Source: Nitrospira sp. UBA2083
Lineage (GTDB): Bacteria > Nitrospirota > Nitrospiria > Nitrospirales > Nitrospiraceae
Direction of reading: 5' to 3'
Length of the DNA: 12,140 nt
NCBI GenBank assembly: GCA_002331625.1
Contig: DCZN01000036.1
Location: 5,718-17,857 of the forward strand
Of this stretch, positions 1-8,253 are shown piece by piece. A program made the translations under genes and the position numbers. The first letter of the stretch is position 1. The number at the start of each line of letters is the position of its first letter. The notes under the pieces are model-generated. The model ran no database searches. It worked only from the letters and a program-made list of their open reading frames with translations, and had not been told where the DNA came from.

Positions 1-736
1 ACACCACGGCTGTGCCATGCTGGTCATCATGCATCACAGGAATATCCAACGACTGTTTCAGTATCTGCTCAATCTGAAAGCACCGCGGCGCACTAATGTC
101 TTCCAAATTGATGCCACCGAACCCCGGCGCGATGCCTTGTACGATTCGGACAATCTCATCCGGATCTTGCGTATTCACACAGATCGGCCAGGCATTGATG
201 CCCGCCAGCTCTTTGAAGAGCATCACCTTGCCTTCCATAACCGGGAGGGCCGCTTCCGGCCCAAGATTACCCAACCCAAGCACGGCAGAGCCATCCGAGA
301 CGACGGCAACGCTATTGCTCTTACTCGTAAACGTGTAAGCTTTTGACTTGTCCTTCGCGATTGCCTGAGCCACACGACCGACTCCCGGCGTATAGACCAT
401 GGAGAGGACATTTCTGGTACTGATCGGGAACTTGCTCGCGACGCGAATCTTGCCTCCCAGATGAAGCAGAAACACCCGATCGGACGCCGACAGGACGGTG
501 ACGTCGGGCAATTCGTTGATGCGTGCGAGCACCTGTTCGCCGTGCTCCTCGCTCTGCACGTCGAAGGTGATATCGCGCACAATGCGCGTTTTGGTCGCCG
601 ACACAATATCGACGGCACCCAGATTGGCCTGCTCATCCGCCAACAAGGACGCCACCCTCGCAAAGATGCCGGGTTTATTCGCAAGCTCCAGTCGGACCGT
701 CAACCGGTAATTGGAGTAAGGGCCGATGTCTCTCAT
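1..736 (-). CDS. NAD(P)-dependent malic enzyme with N-terminal ACT domain (partial, N-terminal 245 residues)
   Basis: Malic enzyme oxidatively decarboxylates malate to pyruvate in the cytoplasm. Translating the minus strand from the ATG at 736-734 gives 245 residues open to the window edge. Residues about 10-84 look like an ACT domain (RLTVRLELANKPGIFARVAS), a ligand-binding module expected to give allosteric control. The malic enzyme N-domain follows: YTPGVG with the catalytic Tyr115, a GK motif with Lys170 matching the family's catalytic Lys, the metal-binding pair Glu212-Asp213 in INLEDI, and HDDQHGTA at 236-243 with Asp238 as the third metal ligand. The NAD-binding domain lies off the window, so cofactor preference cannot be read. 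The start is supported by GGGGGAGAG about 7 bases upstream and an in-frame TAG just before it. It is divergent from the DUF255 fusion gene. Identification is firm; the NAD versus NADP assignment is open. Confidence 0.95.
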   Translation of the reverse strand, partial: MRDIGPYSNYRLTVRLELANKPGIFARVASLLADEQANLGAVDIVSATKTRIVRDITFDVQSEEHGEQVLARINELPDVTVLSASDRVFLLHLGGKIRVASKFPISTRNVLSMVYTPGVGRVAQAIAKDKSKAYTFTSKSNSVAVVSDGSAVLGLGNLGPEAALPVMEGKVMLFKELAGINAWPICVNTQDPDEIVRIVQGIAPGFGGINLEDISAPRCFQIEQILKQSLDIPVMHDDQHGTAVV

Positions 737-834
737 ACAGGTTCTCTCCCCCTAGACTATCACAAGTTCGCCCGACGGCCAGCAGAACCGCAGAAGAGAA
801 ATCCGCTGTATGCTTGGCTATCCCGCCGACTCCG

Positions 835-864
835 TTGACGCTCTTCTCGTCACGATGCTAGGTT
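835..864 (+). promoter_or_regulatory. Weak candidate sigma70-type promoter for the DUF255-AKR gene
   Basis: TTGACG at 835-840 is followed 17-18 bases later by CTAGGT/TAGGTT (858-864). The -35 word is good and the -10 word is poor. It ends only 6 bases before the ATG at 871, so the transcript would be nearly leaderless, which fits the lack of a clear Shine-Dalgarno there. This may be chance. It is the best candidate I see on the plus strand of the 737-870 divergent gap; I found no convincing promoter for the malic enzyme on the other strand. Confidence 0.22.
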
Positions 865-870
865 GAGCCT

Positions 871-3800
871 ATGTCCTCATCGCCTGCGACCCGCCGTCCG
901 AACCGGCTCATCCGTGAGACCAGTCCCTACCTGCTCCAACATGCCTACAATCCCGTCGACTGGTACCCGTGGGGGCCCGAAGCCTTGCAGCGTGCCAAAG
1001 AAACGAATCGTCCCATCCTGCTCTCGATCGGCTATTCCGCCTGCCACTGGTGCCATGTCATGGAACGGGAGTCGTTTGAGAACGAGGCGATTGCGACGCT
1101 CATGAATCAGTGGTTTGTCTGTATTAAGGTCGACCGAGAAGAGCGGCCCGATCTCGACGAGATCTATATGGCCGCGACCGTCGCGATGAATCATGGCCAG
1201 GGCGGTTGGCCGATGACGGTGTTTCTCACACCCGCGCAAAAGCCATTTTTTGCCGGCACGTATTTCCCGCCGGAAGACCGCTGGGGACGGCCTGGCTTCG
1301 GCTCCGTCTTGAAAAAGATTGCGGACTATTGGGAGACACGTCCCTCGGAAGTCCAGGATCAGGCCAAGGAGCTGACGGCCCAATTACAGGGGTCACGACA
1401 GGTCCCCTCCCCCATCTCCATCAGTGAATCGGTGCTGGACGAAGCCGTCGCGCAGTTTACGGATGATTTCGACGACACCCATGGCGGGTTCGGAGCGGCG
1501 CCCAAGTTTCCTCCTGCGATGGGATTGTCGTTCTTACTCCGGAGCCACCGACGCTCCGGCAATCCCCACACACTGACGATGGTCACCAAAACCCTCGATA
1601 TGATGGCGGCCGGCGGTATCTACGACCATATCGGCGGCGGCTTTGCACGCTATTCGACCGATGCCCGATGGCTGGTGCCGCATTTTGAGAAAATGCTCTA
1701 TGACAATGCACTGTTGGCTCGCGTGTATGTCGAGGCCTATCAAGTCACCAAGAAGCCCCTCTATCGACAGGTCGCGTCTGAAATCCTCGACTATGTGCGT
1801 CGGGAAATGACCGGACCGGAGGGCGGCTTCTACTCCTCTACGGATGCCGATTCTGAAGGGGTCGAAGGAAAGTTCTTCGTCTGGACTCCAATTGAAGTGC
1901 AACACGTCCTCAACCACGACGAAGATACGCGGCGATTCTGTGCGCTGTACGACATCACCGAATCAGGCAATTGGGAACAGACGAGTATTCCCAATCGGCT
2001 ACGGCCGATCGAGGAGGTGGCCAGACAGTTGAATCTCACCACCGACGAGTTGATCGAAAGCGCATCCCGTGCAAAGCCCCTGCTCTACGAAGCTCGCCGT
2101 CATCGAGTTCACCCAGGCCTGGATGACAAGGTGATCACCTCATGGAACGGCATGATGCTGTCGGCCATGGCCGAAGCAGCCCGAGTGTTCGGCAACACCG
2201 TCTATCTCGAGAGCGCTCAACGGACGGCAGACTTCCTGTTGCGCAGTCATACGAAACCGGACGGCCGGCTCTTGCGGACCTCACGAGATACCCGCGCCCA
2301 TCTCGACGCGTATCTGGAGGACTATGCCTATCTAGCCGAAGGATTGTTGGATCTGTACGAAGCCGGCGCCGCTGAATCATACCTCCATGCCGCGGCACGG
2401 CTGGCCAACTATCTGATCAGTGACTTCATGGACCAGGAACAGGGCGGATTTTTTACCACGGCAAAACATCATGAATCTCTCATTCTTCGCCACCGCGAAG
2501 GCACGGATGGCGCGATCCCCAGCGCCAACGCAGTCGCCGCGTCAGCCCTTGCCCGACTCTCCTTCCATTTTGATCGAGCGGATTGGCGGCGCGCTGCAGT
2601 CGAGGCCATACGCGCCTACGGTCGGCACATGGCCCGCTACCCGCGCGCCTTTGCGAAAAGCCTCGCAGTGGTCGACTTCCTGACCGAAGAGCCAGTGGAA
2701 CTCGCCCTGGTCGGTCATGGATCGCAGGAGGAGCTCATCCCACTCCGGAAAGCCGTGGCAGACTGTTACCTTCCCAACCGTATCATCGCAACCGGCTTGG
2801 CTGAGAAGCCATCGTCACTGCCACTTTTGCAAGACCGACCATTAGTTGCAGATAAGCCGACGCTCTACCTCTGTCGAAACTATGCCTGTCAACAACCGAT
2901 CACCGACCCTCAGGCCGTGGCCGATGCCGTACGGACCGACTACGAAATATCAGGTGGCTCTCACGGCGAACCGCGGTTGTTAAGCGGCACCCGGCTTTCG
3001 GGGTGCGCGACCGTGCAAGGAACAGCCAGCTATGCGTCCCGCGTCATGGCGAGGGACGGCAATGCGGCATTGGCCCATGGGCTGACGACACTCGGTGCGA
3101 CGGGCTTGACCACCACGAGGATAGGGTTTGGGACCTACCGAGTCGATACACAACATGTCGAACACCGGGAGGCGCTCAAAAAGGCACTGCGAACATCGTG
3201 CAATCTCATCGATACCTCGACCAACTACACGGACGGCGACAGCGAGCGATTGGTGGGGTCTGTGCTGGCTGAACTCGCCGTAACCGGTGAGCTGCGGCGG
3301 GACGAGGTCATCGTGGTGTCAAAAATCGGCTATATCCAGGGACAGAATCTCAAAATTGCCGAGGCGAAGGAACAGTCAGGACATCCCTACCCTGACATGG
3401 TGAAATACGGAGACGGCATCTGGCATTGCATCCATCCGGATTTCTTGGCAGACCAGCTCACCTTGTCATTGGATCGTCTCGGAATGACGACACTCGATGT
3501 GTGCCTTCTGCATAACCCTGAATATTTTCTATCAGCAGCGACGCATCGTGGCGGACACGATCTCGACGCACTCCGCACACAGTTCTATGCTCGAATCGAA
3601 CGAGCGTTTGCCTATTTCGAAACGCAGATCACGGCTGGACGTCTTCAATATTATGGCGTATCCTCCAACACCGTCGGGACCTCCGGTGATGATCTGGGAG
3701 CCACGTCTCTCTCGCGTATGGTACAAGCGGCTGAAACAGCAGCGCGTTCCGTGGGAGCGTCCACCCATCACTTTCAGATTGTGCAGTGCCCGATGAATCT

Positions 3801-4554
3801 GTTCGAATCCGGACCGACGATGACCGCCAATACTGGGCCAGGACACGCTCACACCGTACTGGACTACGCCAGTCGGAACAACCTCGCCGTGTTGGTCAAT
3901 CGACCACTGAATGCCATGGTAGCACCAAACAAAATGCTGCGGCTCGCGGAGCTCCCCCTTGAAGACGTCGCCATCGATATTGATCGCCAATTGCATACCG
4001 TCGCGACACTGGAACAGGAATACCGCACGTCCCTTGCGCCGAATATCCCCAAGGCCACAACCGAGCTCGCCCCAGCCGACTACTTTAATTGGTCGCTCGA
4101 GCTCAAACGCATTCACCCGCAGATTCAGGGGCTCGAGCATTGGGAACAGATCGAGCACCATATGATCGCGCCACAAATCAACCGCGTGTTGCAGCTGCTC
4201 TCACGCCAGCTTTCCGGAGAGATCGCCGAACAGTGGGAACAGTGGCGGCGACGTTATATTCCGGAACTGCTGACGCTGCTGCGTGGATGCCGGCACGCCG
4301 CGACGCAGCGGAGCCGAGCTCAAACCGACCGGGTCGCACAGACAATCGGTCCCCTCTTGCCGGCTTCACACCGCACCGCATCGCTCTCCCAACACATGCT
4401 GTGGATTCTCACCAGTACACCCGGTGTCACCTGTGTCTTAAACGGCATGCGAACCCCGACATATGTTGAGGATTCAGTCGCAGTGTTGAAATGGGAACCG
4501 ATCCCCGAGATCCACCCGATCTATGAAGGAGCACGCACGCTCCCTCAGTCATGA
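871..4554 (+). CDS. Fusion protein: DUF255/YyaL thioredoxin-like and six-hairpin domains joined to an aldo/keto reductase
   Basis: This is a 1227-residue two-part protein. Residues 11-690 are a complete DUF255 protein (YyaL/SPATA20 family, about 690 residues when alone). It has a thioredoxin-like domain with CHWC at 58-61, GGWP at 111-114, an alpha/alpha-barrel region with the family hallmark HFEKML at 271-276, and the terminal CRNYAC at 668-673. Members have no firmly established reaction. From about residue 708 (SGCAT, then GTASYA) an aldo/keto reductase begins. Its catalytic tetrad is visible as Asp781 and Tyr786 (DTSTNY), Lys818 (VVSKIGY) and His881 (CLLHNPEY). The barrel appears interrupted by a mostly helical stretch at about 1010-1165 before the closing [10 protein letters not shown] segment (to 1194). 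AKRs reduce carbonyls with NAD(P)H; the substrate is unknown. No signal peptide is seen, so it is probably cytoplasmic. The start at 871 fits the family N-terminus but has only a weak AGG upstream. The downstream OmpA gene follows after 30 bp and is probably cotranscribed. Confidence 0.93.
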   Translation: MSSSPATRRPNRLIRETSPYLLQHAYNPVDWYPWGPEALQRAKETNRPILLSIGYSACHWCHVMERESFENEAIATLMNQWFVCIKVDREERPDLDEIYMAATVAMNHGQGGWPMTVFLTPAQKPFFAGTYFPPEDRWGRPGFGSVLKKIADYWETRPSEVQDQAKELTAQLQGSRQVPSPISISESVLDEAVAQFTDDFDDTHGGFGAAPKFPPAMGLSFLLRSHRRSGNPHTLTMVTKTLDMMAAGGIYDHIGGGFARYSTDARWLVPHFEKMLYDNALLARVYVEAYQVTKKPLYRQVASEILDYVRREMTGPEGGFYSSTDADSEGVEGKFFVWTPIEVQHVLNHDEDTRRFCALYDITESGNWEQTSIPNRLRPIEEVARQLNLTTDELIESASRAKPLLYEARRHRVHPGLDDKVITSWNGMMLSAMAEAARVFGNTVYLESAQRTADFLLRSHTKPDGRLLRTSRDTRAHLDAYLEDYAYLAEGLLDLYEAGAAESYLHAAARLANYLISDFMDQEQGGFFTTAKHHESLILRHREGTDGAIPSANAVAASALARLSFHFDRADWRRAAVEAIRAYGRHMARYPRAFAKSLAVVDFLTEEPVELALVGHGSQEELIPLRKAVADCYLPNRIIATGLAEKPSSLPLLQDRPLVADKPTLYLCRNYACQQPITDPQAVADAVRTDYEISGGSHGEPRLLSGTRLSGCATVQGTASYASRVMARDGNAALAHGLTTLGATGLTTTRIGFGTYRVDTQHVEHREALKKALRTSCNLIDTSTNYTDGDSERLVGSVLAELAVTGELRRDEVIVVSKIGYIQGQNLKIAEAKEQSGHPYPDMVKYGDGIWHCIHPDFLADQLTLSLDRLGMTTLDVCLLHNPEYFLSAATHRGGHDLDALRTQFYARIERAFAYFETQITAGRLQYYGVSSNTVGTSGDDLGATSLSRMVQAAETAARSVGASTHHFQIVQCPMNLFESGPTMTANTGPGHAHTVLDYASRNNLAVLVNRPLNAMVAPNKMLRLAELPLEDVAIDIDRQLHTVATLEQEYRTSLAPNIPKATTELAPADYFNWSLELKRIHPQIQGLEHWEQIEHHMIAPQINRVLQLLSRQLSGEIAEQWEQWRRRYIPELLTLLRGCRHAATQRSRAQTDRVAQTIGPLLPASHRTASLSQHMLWILTSTPGVTCVLNGMRTPTYVEDSVAVLKWEPIPEIHPIYEGARTLPQS

Positions 4555-4584
4555 TCGGCATGTCCTTCACGCAGAGGCAATCCT

Positions 4585-5151
4585 ATGATACCGATACGTA
4601 ACGTGACGCTCCTGAGCATCACGGTCATCCTCGCGCTGTTAGGACAGAGCTGTGCCTCAAAATCCGGATCCCTGATCGGTCAAGACCTGACTGGACAAGA
4701 GGAACGTATCAGCGCTCCGGCGATTAAGGAAATCCCCCCGGACGACACACTCCTCACATCCTCACGCACCAGTCCATCCATGAAGTCGGAACTCGCCGCA
4801 CGAAACGCCACCGGCCTGAATTCCGGAGTGCTCCCAGACATCCTGTTTGAGTTTGACCAAGACGTGGTCCAGGGGGATGCCCTGCATGTCGTGGAGTCGA
4901 ATGCGCAACGACTGCAGCAAGACAAAGTCACCCAGCTCCTGCTGGAAGGACGTGGCGATGACATCGGCACCTCCGCCTACAACCTCGTGCTGGGAGAACG
5001 TCGAGCGAAAAGCGTCAAGTCCTATCTTCGGCAACTTGGCCTTTCTATTGACGTCACGACGACGAGCTATGGGAAAGATCGCCCGCTCTGTTTCGAACAT
5101 ACCAGCGAGTGTAGGCAAAAAAACCGCAGCGTACATTGGATCACCAAATAA
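4585..5151 (+). CDS. OmpA-domain envelope protein, possible lipoprotein
   Basis: A 188-residue exported protein. Residues 6-20 form a short hydrophobic segment after Arg5, ending in LGQSC with Cys23. That is a weak lipobox, since Gly rather than a large hydrophobic or Ala/Ser-type residue sits at -3 and Gln at -2, so lipidation is possible but not assured. Residues about 82-188 are an OmpA C-terminal peptidoglycan-binding domain: ILFEFDQD, then LEGRGDDIG with Asp125, and ERRAKSVKSYL with Arg140. The 15-residue spacing matches the Asp/Arg pair that binds diaminopimelate in OmpA and Pal. NRSVHW near the C-terminus matches the usual NRRV. The common GHTD is here GRGD. The likely role is tethering the outer envelope to peptidoglycan; it is too short to be a porin. 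AGAGG at 4573-4577 precedes the ATG by 7 bases. Compared with Pal it has a longer low-complexity linker (residues 30-80). Confidence 0.87.
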   Translation: MIPIRNVTLLSITVILALLGQSCASKSGSLIGQDLTGQEERISAPAIKEIPPDDTLLTSSRTSPSMKSELAARNATGLNSGVLPDILFEFDQDVVQGDALHVVESNAQRLQQDKVTQLLLEGRGDDIGTSAYNLVLGERRAKSVKSYLRQLGLSIDVTTTSYGKDRPLCFEHTSECRQKNRSVHWITK

Positions 5152-5218
5152 GACCTTGAACCGCACCCAACGTCCTCAACTCTCCCGCACGTGTAACATC
5201 TTGTTAACACTCCACTTC

Positions 5219-5247
5219 TTGACAGATCTCTCGCGGTTCCTTAAGGT
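5219..5247 (+). promoter_or_regulatory. Candidate sigma70-type promoter for the ppx-kinase operon
   Basis: A consensus -35 word TTGACA (5219-5224) is followed after 17 bases by TAAGGT (5242-5247), which keeps T, A and the final T of the -10 consensus. It lies in the 126-bp gap after the OmpA gene and about 30 bases ahead of the GTG start at 5278. This suggests the phosphatase and kinases form their own transcription unit. The -10 match is weak. Confidence 0.42.
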
Positions 5248-5264
5248 CCATAAGTACTCTCACT

Positions 5265-5270
5265 AGAAGG
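5265..5270 (+). promoter_or_regulatory. Ribosome binding site fixing the GTG start of the Ppx/GppA gene
   Basis: AGAAGG ends 7 bases before GTG at 5278. The protein then reads MSKLAVIDIGTNS, the usual N-terminus of the family, which supports this non-ATG start. Confidence 0.7.
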
Positions 5271-5277
5271 TCTTGCT

Positions 5278-6831
5278 GTGTCCAAACTGGCCGTCATCGA
5301 CATCGGAACCAATTCCATTCACATGGTACTGGCCGAAATTCTGCCGGATGCCAGCTTCAAAATCCTGGATCGGTTCAAAGATATGACGCGGCTCGGAAAC
5401 GGTGTCTTCGCCACCAGACGCCTGTCCGATGAAGCCATGGCACGGGCGATGAACGTGCTCAAAACATTGGTCACCCTCGCCCGCAACAAAGGATTTGAGC
5501 GTACCGTGGCCGTCGCGACCAGTGCCGTGCGTGAAGCCCAAAACGGTGGTGAGTTTGTCGCCATGATTTTGGAACAAACAGGGCTGAGCGTCCGCGTCAT
5601 CAGCGGAGTAGAGGAAGCGCGACTCATTTTCCTCGGTGTCAAACACAGCATCGCCCTCCCGGACGGACCGACATTGGTGGTCGACATCGGTGGCGGGTCT
5701 GTGGAATTGATTGTGGGAAATCGAGACGGCCTCATACACGGCACAAGCCTCAAACTCGGAGCGATCCGCCTCACTGAGCAATGTCTCCCAAAGACTCCAC
5801 CGTCGGACTCGATGATGCGCGAGCTTGAAACCGTCGTCACGACCCATCTCCGTGACGCGCTCGGATCCTTTAAGATGAAGAAGTTTCATTCACTGGTCGC
5901 GACGTCCGGCATGGCCGGCAATGTGGGCGAGGTCGTGCATCTCCGACACACCGGTCGACCGTTGCCGCAACACAATCTGGCCTCGGTCCCGCTCAAAGAT
6001 ATCCGCAGCCTCGAAATGGAGTTGGCCCGGTCATCGGTGAAGGACCGGTTGGCTATTCCAGGCCTGGACCCCAAGCGTGTCGATACCCTGCTGCCGACGA
6101 CCGTCGTGCTGCGATGCCTGCTCGAACTATCCGACCTCACTGAGGTGACACTCTGTGATAAAGCGATCCGGGAGGGCGTGATCTATGACTTTATCACCCG
6201 ACATCGGGAAGGGTTGAAGGCCGAACGTGATATTCCCGACGTCCGACGACGGAACGTGATCGGGCTGGCTAGGCGCTGCCACGCCCCAGAGGCTCATTCG
6301 CTGCATGTCGCCAATTTAGCCTTGCAGCTGTTCGACCAAACCAAGCGAGCCCATCACCTCGGGGGCCAAGAACGGACATGGCTGGAATACGCTGCCATCT
6401 TGCACGACGTGGGGTATCACATCAATCCCAGACAACACCACAAACATACGTACTATCTCATCAAACATAGCGACCTCGGGGGATTGACGGCGGAAGAGAT
6501 TGATGTCGTCGCCAATATCGCCCGTTACCACCGACGGGCCTTGCCGGCACAAAAGCATGAAGAGTTCACCTGCTTGGCGCCTCGTCTCCAACGTGTCGTG
6601 AAAATCCTCGCGTCGCTGTTGCGGATCGCGGACGGACTCGATCGCACCCATTTCTCTCTGATTCAAGGCGTGCACGTGAAATTTGGGAAACTGATCACGA
6701 TCGACGTACACCTGGCCGGCGACGCAGAGATGGAACTCTGGGCCGCGAAAAACCGGGCTGATCTGTTCGAACAGGTCTTCCGCCGACGTCTTCAGTTCTC
6801 CGGCATCCCGCTGAAAACCACTCAATCATGA
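5278..6831 (+). CDS. ppx: Ppx/GppA family exopolyphosphatase with C-terminal HD domain
   Basis: A 517-residue cytoplasmic phosphatase, close in length to E. coli Ppx. The family hydrolyses terminal phosphates from polyphosphate, or the 5'-phosphate of pppGpp. Residues 1-300 are the ASKHA-fold Ppx/GppA domain: DIGTNS at 8-13 (phosphate loop 1), TSAVREAQNG, the catalytic-Glu segment SGVEEARL, and DIGGGS at 136-141 (phosphate loop 2). Residues about 325-500 are an HD-type domain with His340, His343 and the His376-Asp377 pair in ILHDVGYH, followed by ARYHRR and RIADGLDR. The retained HD residues suggest this domain may still bind metal. Its stop overlaps the ATG of the next kinase gene in ATGA, so translation is probably coupled. 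Ppx and GppA activities cannot be separated from sequence alone; polyphosphatase is the default reading. Confidence 0.93.
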   Translation: MSKLAVIDIGTNSIHMVLAEILPDASFKILDRFKDMTRLGNGVFATRRLSDEAMARAMNVLKTLVTLARNKGFERTVAVATSAVREAQNGGEFVAMILEQTGLSVRVISGVEEARLIFLGVKHSIALPDGPTLVVDIGGGSVELIVGNRDGLIHGTSLKLGAIRLTEQCLPKTPPSDSMMRELETVVTTHLRDALGSFKMKKFHSLVATSGMAGNVGEVVHLRHTGRPLPQHNLASVPLKDIRSLEMELARSSVKDRLAIPGLDPKRVDTLLPTTVVLRCLLELSDLTEVTLCDKAIREGVIYDFITRHREGLKAERDIPDVRRRNVIGLARRCHAPEAHSLHVANLALQLFDQTKRAHHLGGQERTWLEYAAILHDVGYHINPRQHHKHTYYLIKHSDLGGLTAEEIDVVANIARYHRRALPAQKHEEFTCLAPRLQRVVKILASLLRIADGLDRTHFSLIQGVHVKFGKLITIDVHLAGDAEMELWAAKNRADLFEQVFRRRLQFSGIPLKTTQS

Positions 6832-7577
6832 CCGAATCACACCTGCCGAAGAGCGCACCTCACCCGTATCCAGGAAAGCTGATCATCGTTGAAGGCATTG
6901 ATGGATCCGGGAAAAGCACCCAGCTCCAACTGCTGCACAAATGGCTCGAGTCCAAGGGCCACAAGGTGTTCTTCACGGAGTGGAATTCTTCCGACCTTGT
7001 GAAGGAAACCACCAAACGCGGGAAAAAATCAAAACGTCTCACCCCGACGACGTTCAGTCTGCTGCATGCCACAGACTTTGCCAGCCGGCTCTATCATCAC
7101 ATTCTGCCCCCCCTGAAGGCCGGGATGATCGTCTTGGCCGATCGGTACATGTACACGGCTTTTGCACGCGATGTGGTCCGCGGGGTGGCCCACGAGTGGG
7201 TTAGAAAACTGTACGCGTTTGCCATCAAACCCGATATGGCGTTTTATTACAACGTCCCCATCGAAGTCGCTATTTCCAGGCTGCTGGGCGGAACTCGTGG
7301 CCAATTCAAATACTATGAAGCTGGCATGGACTTGAATCTCAGCCCCGACATCACCGAAAGCTTTCGGCTCTTTCAGACACGAATCCTCGCCGAGTACGCC
7401 AAGATTGTGGAGGAGTTCAATCTCTTGACGATGGATGCGACCCAAGACATCGAGATGCAGCAAGAACAGATGCGGGCGCTGGTGGAAGACGCGCTCCGTG
7501 GCTATAAACCAAGACGAGGCACCTATGGCCGACGCACGCTTTTTTGGCGACGGTTTGAAATACCTAAATCCGAGTGA
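6828..7577 (+). CDS. Thymidylate-kinase-like P-loop kinase, copy 1 (intact Walker A)
   Basis: A 249-residue nucleoside-monophosphate-kinase fold protein related to dTMP kinase, which makes dTDP from dTMP and ATP. Walker A is GIDGSGKST at 23-31 with Lys29. ADRY at 104-107 is the DR(Y/H) motif of the family, continuing as YTAFARD. A LID-like stretch with RG and a Glu lies near 157-166. The block that is REPGG in ordinary dTMP kinases is replaced by EWNSSDL at 51-57, so dTMP may not be the substrate. The C-terminus (about residue 222 on) is strongly basic (PRRGTYGRR, FWRR). The gene starts inside the stop of the phosphatase gene and overlaps the next kinase gene by 53 bp. Coupling to Ppx hints at a role in phosphate or nucleotide balance, which is inference. 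Family assignment is secure; the substrate is not. Confidence 0.85.
   Translation: MTESHLPKSAPHPYPGKLIIVEGIDGSGKSTQLQLLHKWLESKGHKVFFTEWNSSDLVKETTKRGKKSKRLTPTTFSLLHATDFASRLYHHILPPLKAGMIVLADRYMYTAFARDVVRGVAHEWVRKLYAFAIKPDMAFYYNVPIEVAISRLLGGTRGQFKYYEAGMDLNLSPDITESFRLFQTRILAEYAKIVEEFNLLTMDATQDIEMQQEQMRALVEDALRGYKPRRGTYGRRTLFWRRFEIPKSE
7516..7519 (+). promoter_or_regulatory. Ribosome binding site fixing the start of kinase copy 2 inside copy 1
   Basis: GAGG is followed after 5 bases by ATG at 7525. This gives a product beginning MADARFFGDGLK, whose homology to copy 1 begins around residue 19. The reading frame stays open back to an ATG at 7435, but that longer start lacks a comparable site and would add 30 residues with no counterpart in copy 1. 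Confidence 0.6.
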
Positions 7578-8247
7578 CCTGAAGGGGAAGCTGATCGCCA
7601 TCGAAGGCACCGACGGCGTCGGTCGCACCACTCACATCGAGATGCTGCAGGAATGGCTGGAGGTGCAAGGGTACGGGGTTGTGATCACGGGCTGGACCCG
7701 CTCCAATCTCATGTCTAAGACGATCGAAATGGCCAAGGAAGGCAATATTCTCGACCGATGGTCGCTCAGCTTGCTCTATGCGACCGATTTTGCCGATCGC
7801 CTCGAACATCAGATCATTCCCGCGCTCCGATCCGGGTTCGTCGTGTTGGCAGATCGCTATATCTATACGGCGTTCGCGCGCGACTACGTCCGAAGTGCCG
7901 ACCGCACGTGGATCCGTGACGTGTTCGGATTCTCATTGATCCCGGACCTCGTCTGTTATCTCCGGATCGACGTCGAGACGCTCGCCCTTCGCGTCATTGA
8001 AACCACCGGCATGAATTATTGGGAGTCGGGCATGGATCTGCGGCTTGGCACCGACCTCTACGACAGCTTCAAGAAATACCAATCGCTGTTGATCGAGGAA
8101 TTCGACAAAATGGCGATGGAGTTTCGTTTCAACGTCGTCGATGCCAGAAAGTCCCCCGAGGACATCCAGGACGAACTGCGAAGCCATATTCTCCCGGTCC
8201 TCAAAAACCATACGCCTCCGGTCAATACCGACACCGTGCCTCTCTGA
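7525..8247 (+). CDS. Thymidylate-kinase-like paralogue, copy 2, with Arg in place of the Walker A Lys
   Basis: A 240-residue paralogue of the preceding kinase. Shared blocks include GKLI at the first strand, ATDFA.RL, VLADRY.YTAFARD (Asp110-Arg111-Tyr112) and E.GMDL. The P-loop reads GTDGVGRTT at 28-36: codon CGC at 7624-7626 puts Arg34 where the catalytic Lys of GxxGxGK(S/T) belongs. Copy 1 keeps the Lys. The REPGG block is again missing (TGWTRSNL at 55-62). In P-loop kinases loss of this Lys usually destroys or greatly weakens phosphoryl transfer, so this copy may be a regulatory or structural partner, perhaps in a heterodimer with copy 1. That is inference. The frame is otherwise intact across its full length, which argues against a decaying gene. 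It ends 6 bp from the convergent sixA gene, with no visible terminator between them. Confidence 0.83.
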   Translation: MADARFFGDGLKYLNPSDLKGKLIAIEGTDGVGRTTHIEMLQEWLEVQGYGVVITGWTRSNLMSKTIEMAKEGNILDRWSLSLLYATDFADRLEHQIIPALRSGFVVLADRYIYTAFARDYVRSADRTWIRDVFGFSLIPDLVCYLRIDVETLALRVIETTGMNYWESGMDLRLGTDLYDSFKKYQSLLIEEFDKMAMEFRFNVVDARKSPEDIQDELRSHILPVLKNHTPPVNTDTVPL

Positions 8248-8253
8248 GAATCC

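Noticed and set aside
3532..4176. 214-codon open frame on the minus strand inside the AKR half
   Set aside because: It is antisense to a region with clear AKR coding signal, and the translation shows no recognisable domain. Long antisense frames are common at this GC content.
5263..5889. 208-codon minus-strand frame opposite the Ppx/GppA gene
   Set aside because: It lies fully opposite conserved Ppx motifs, and its translation has no domain-like pattern.
6828..8247. Kinase pair as PPK2-type polyphosphate kinases
   Set aside because: The P-loop context and DRY/YTAFARD motif fit the thymidylate-kinase family; the PPK2 Walker A and lid motifs are not present.
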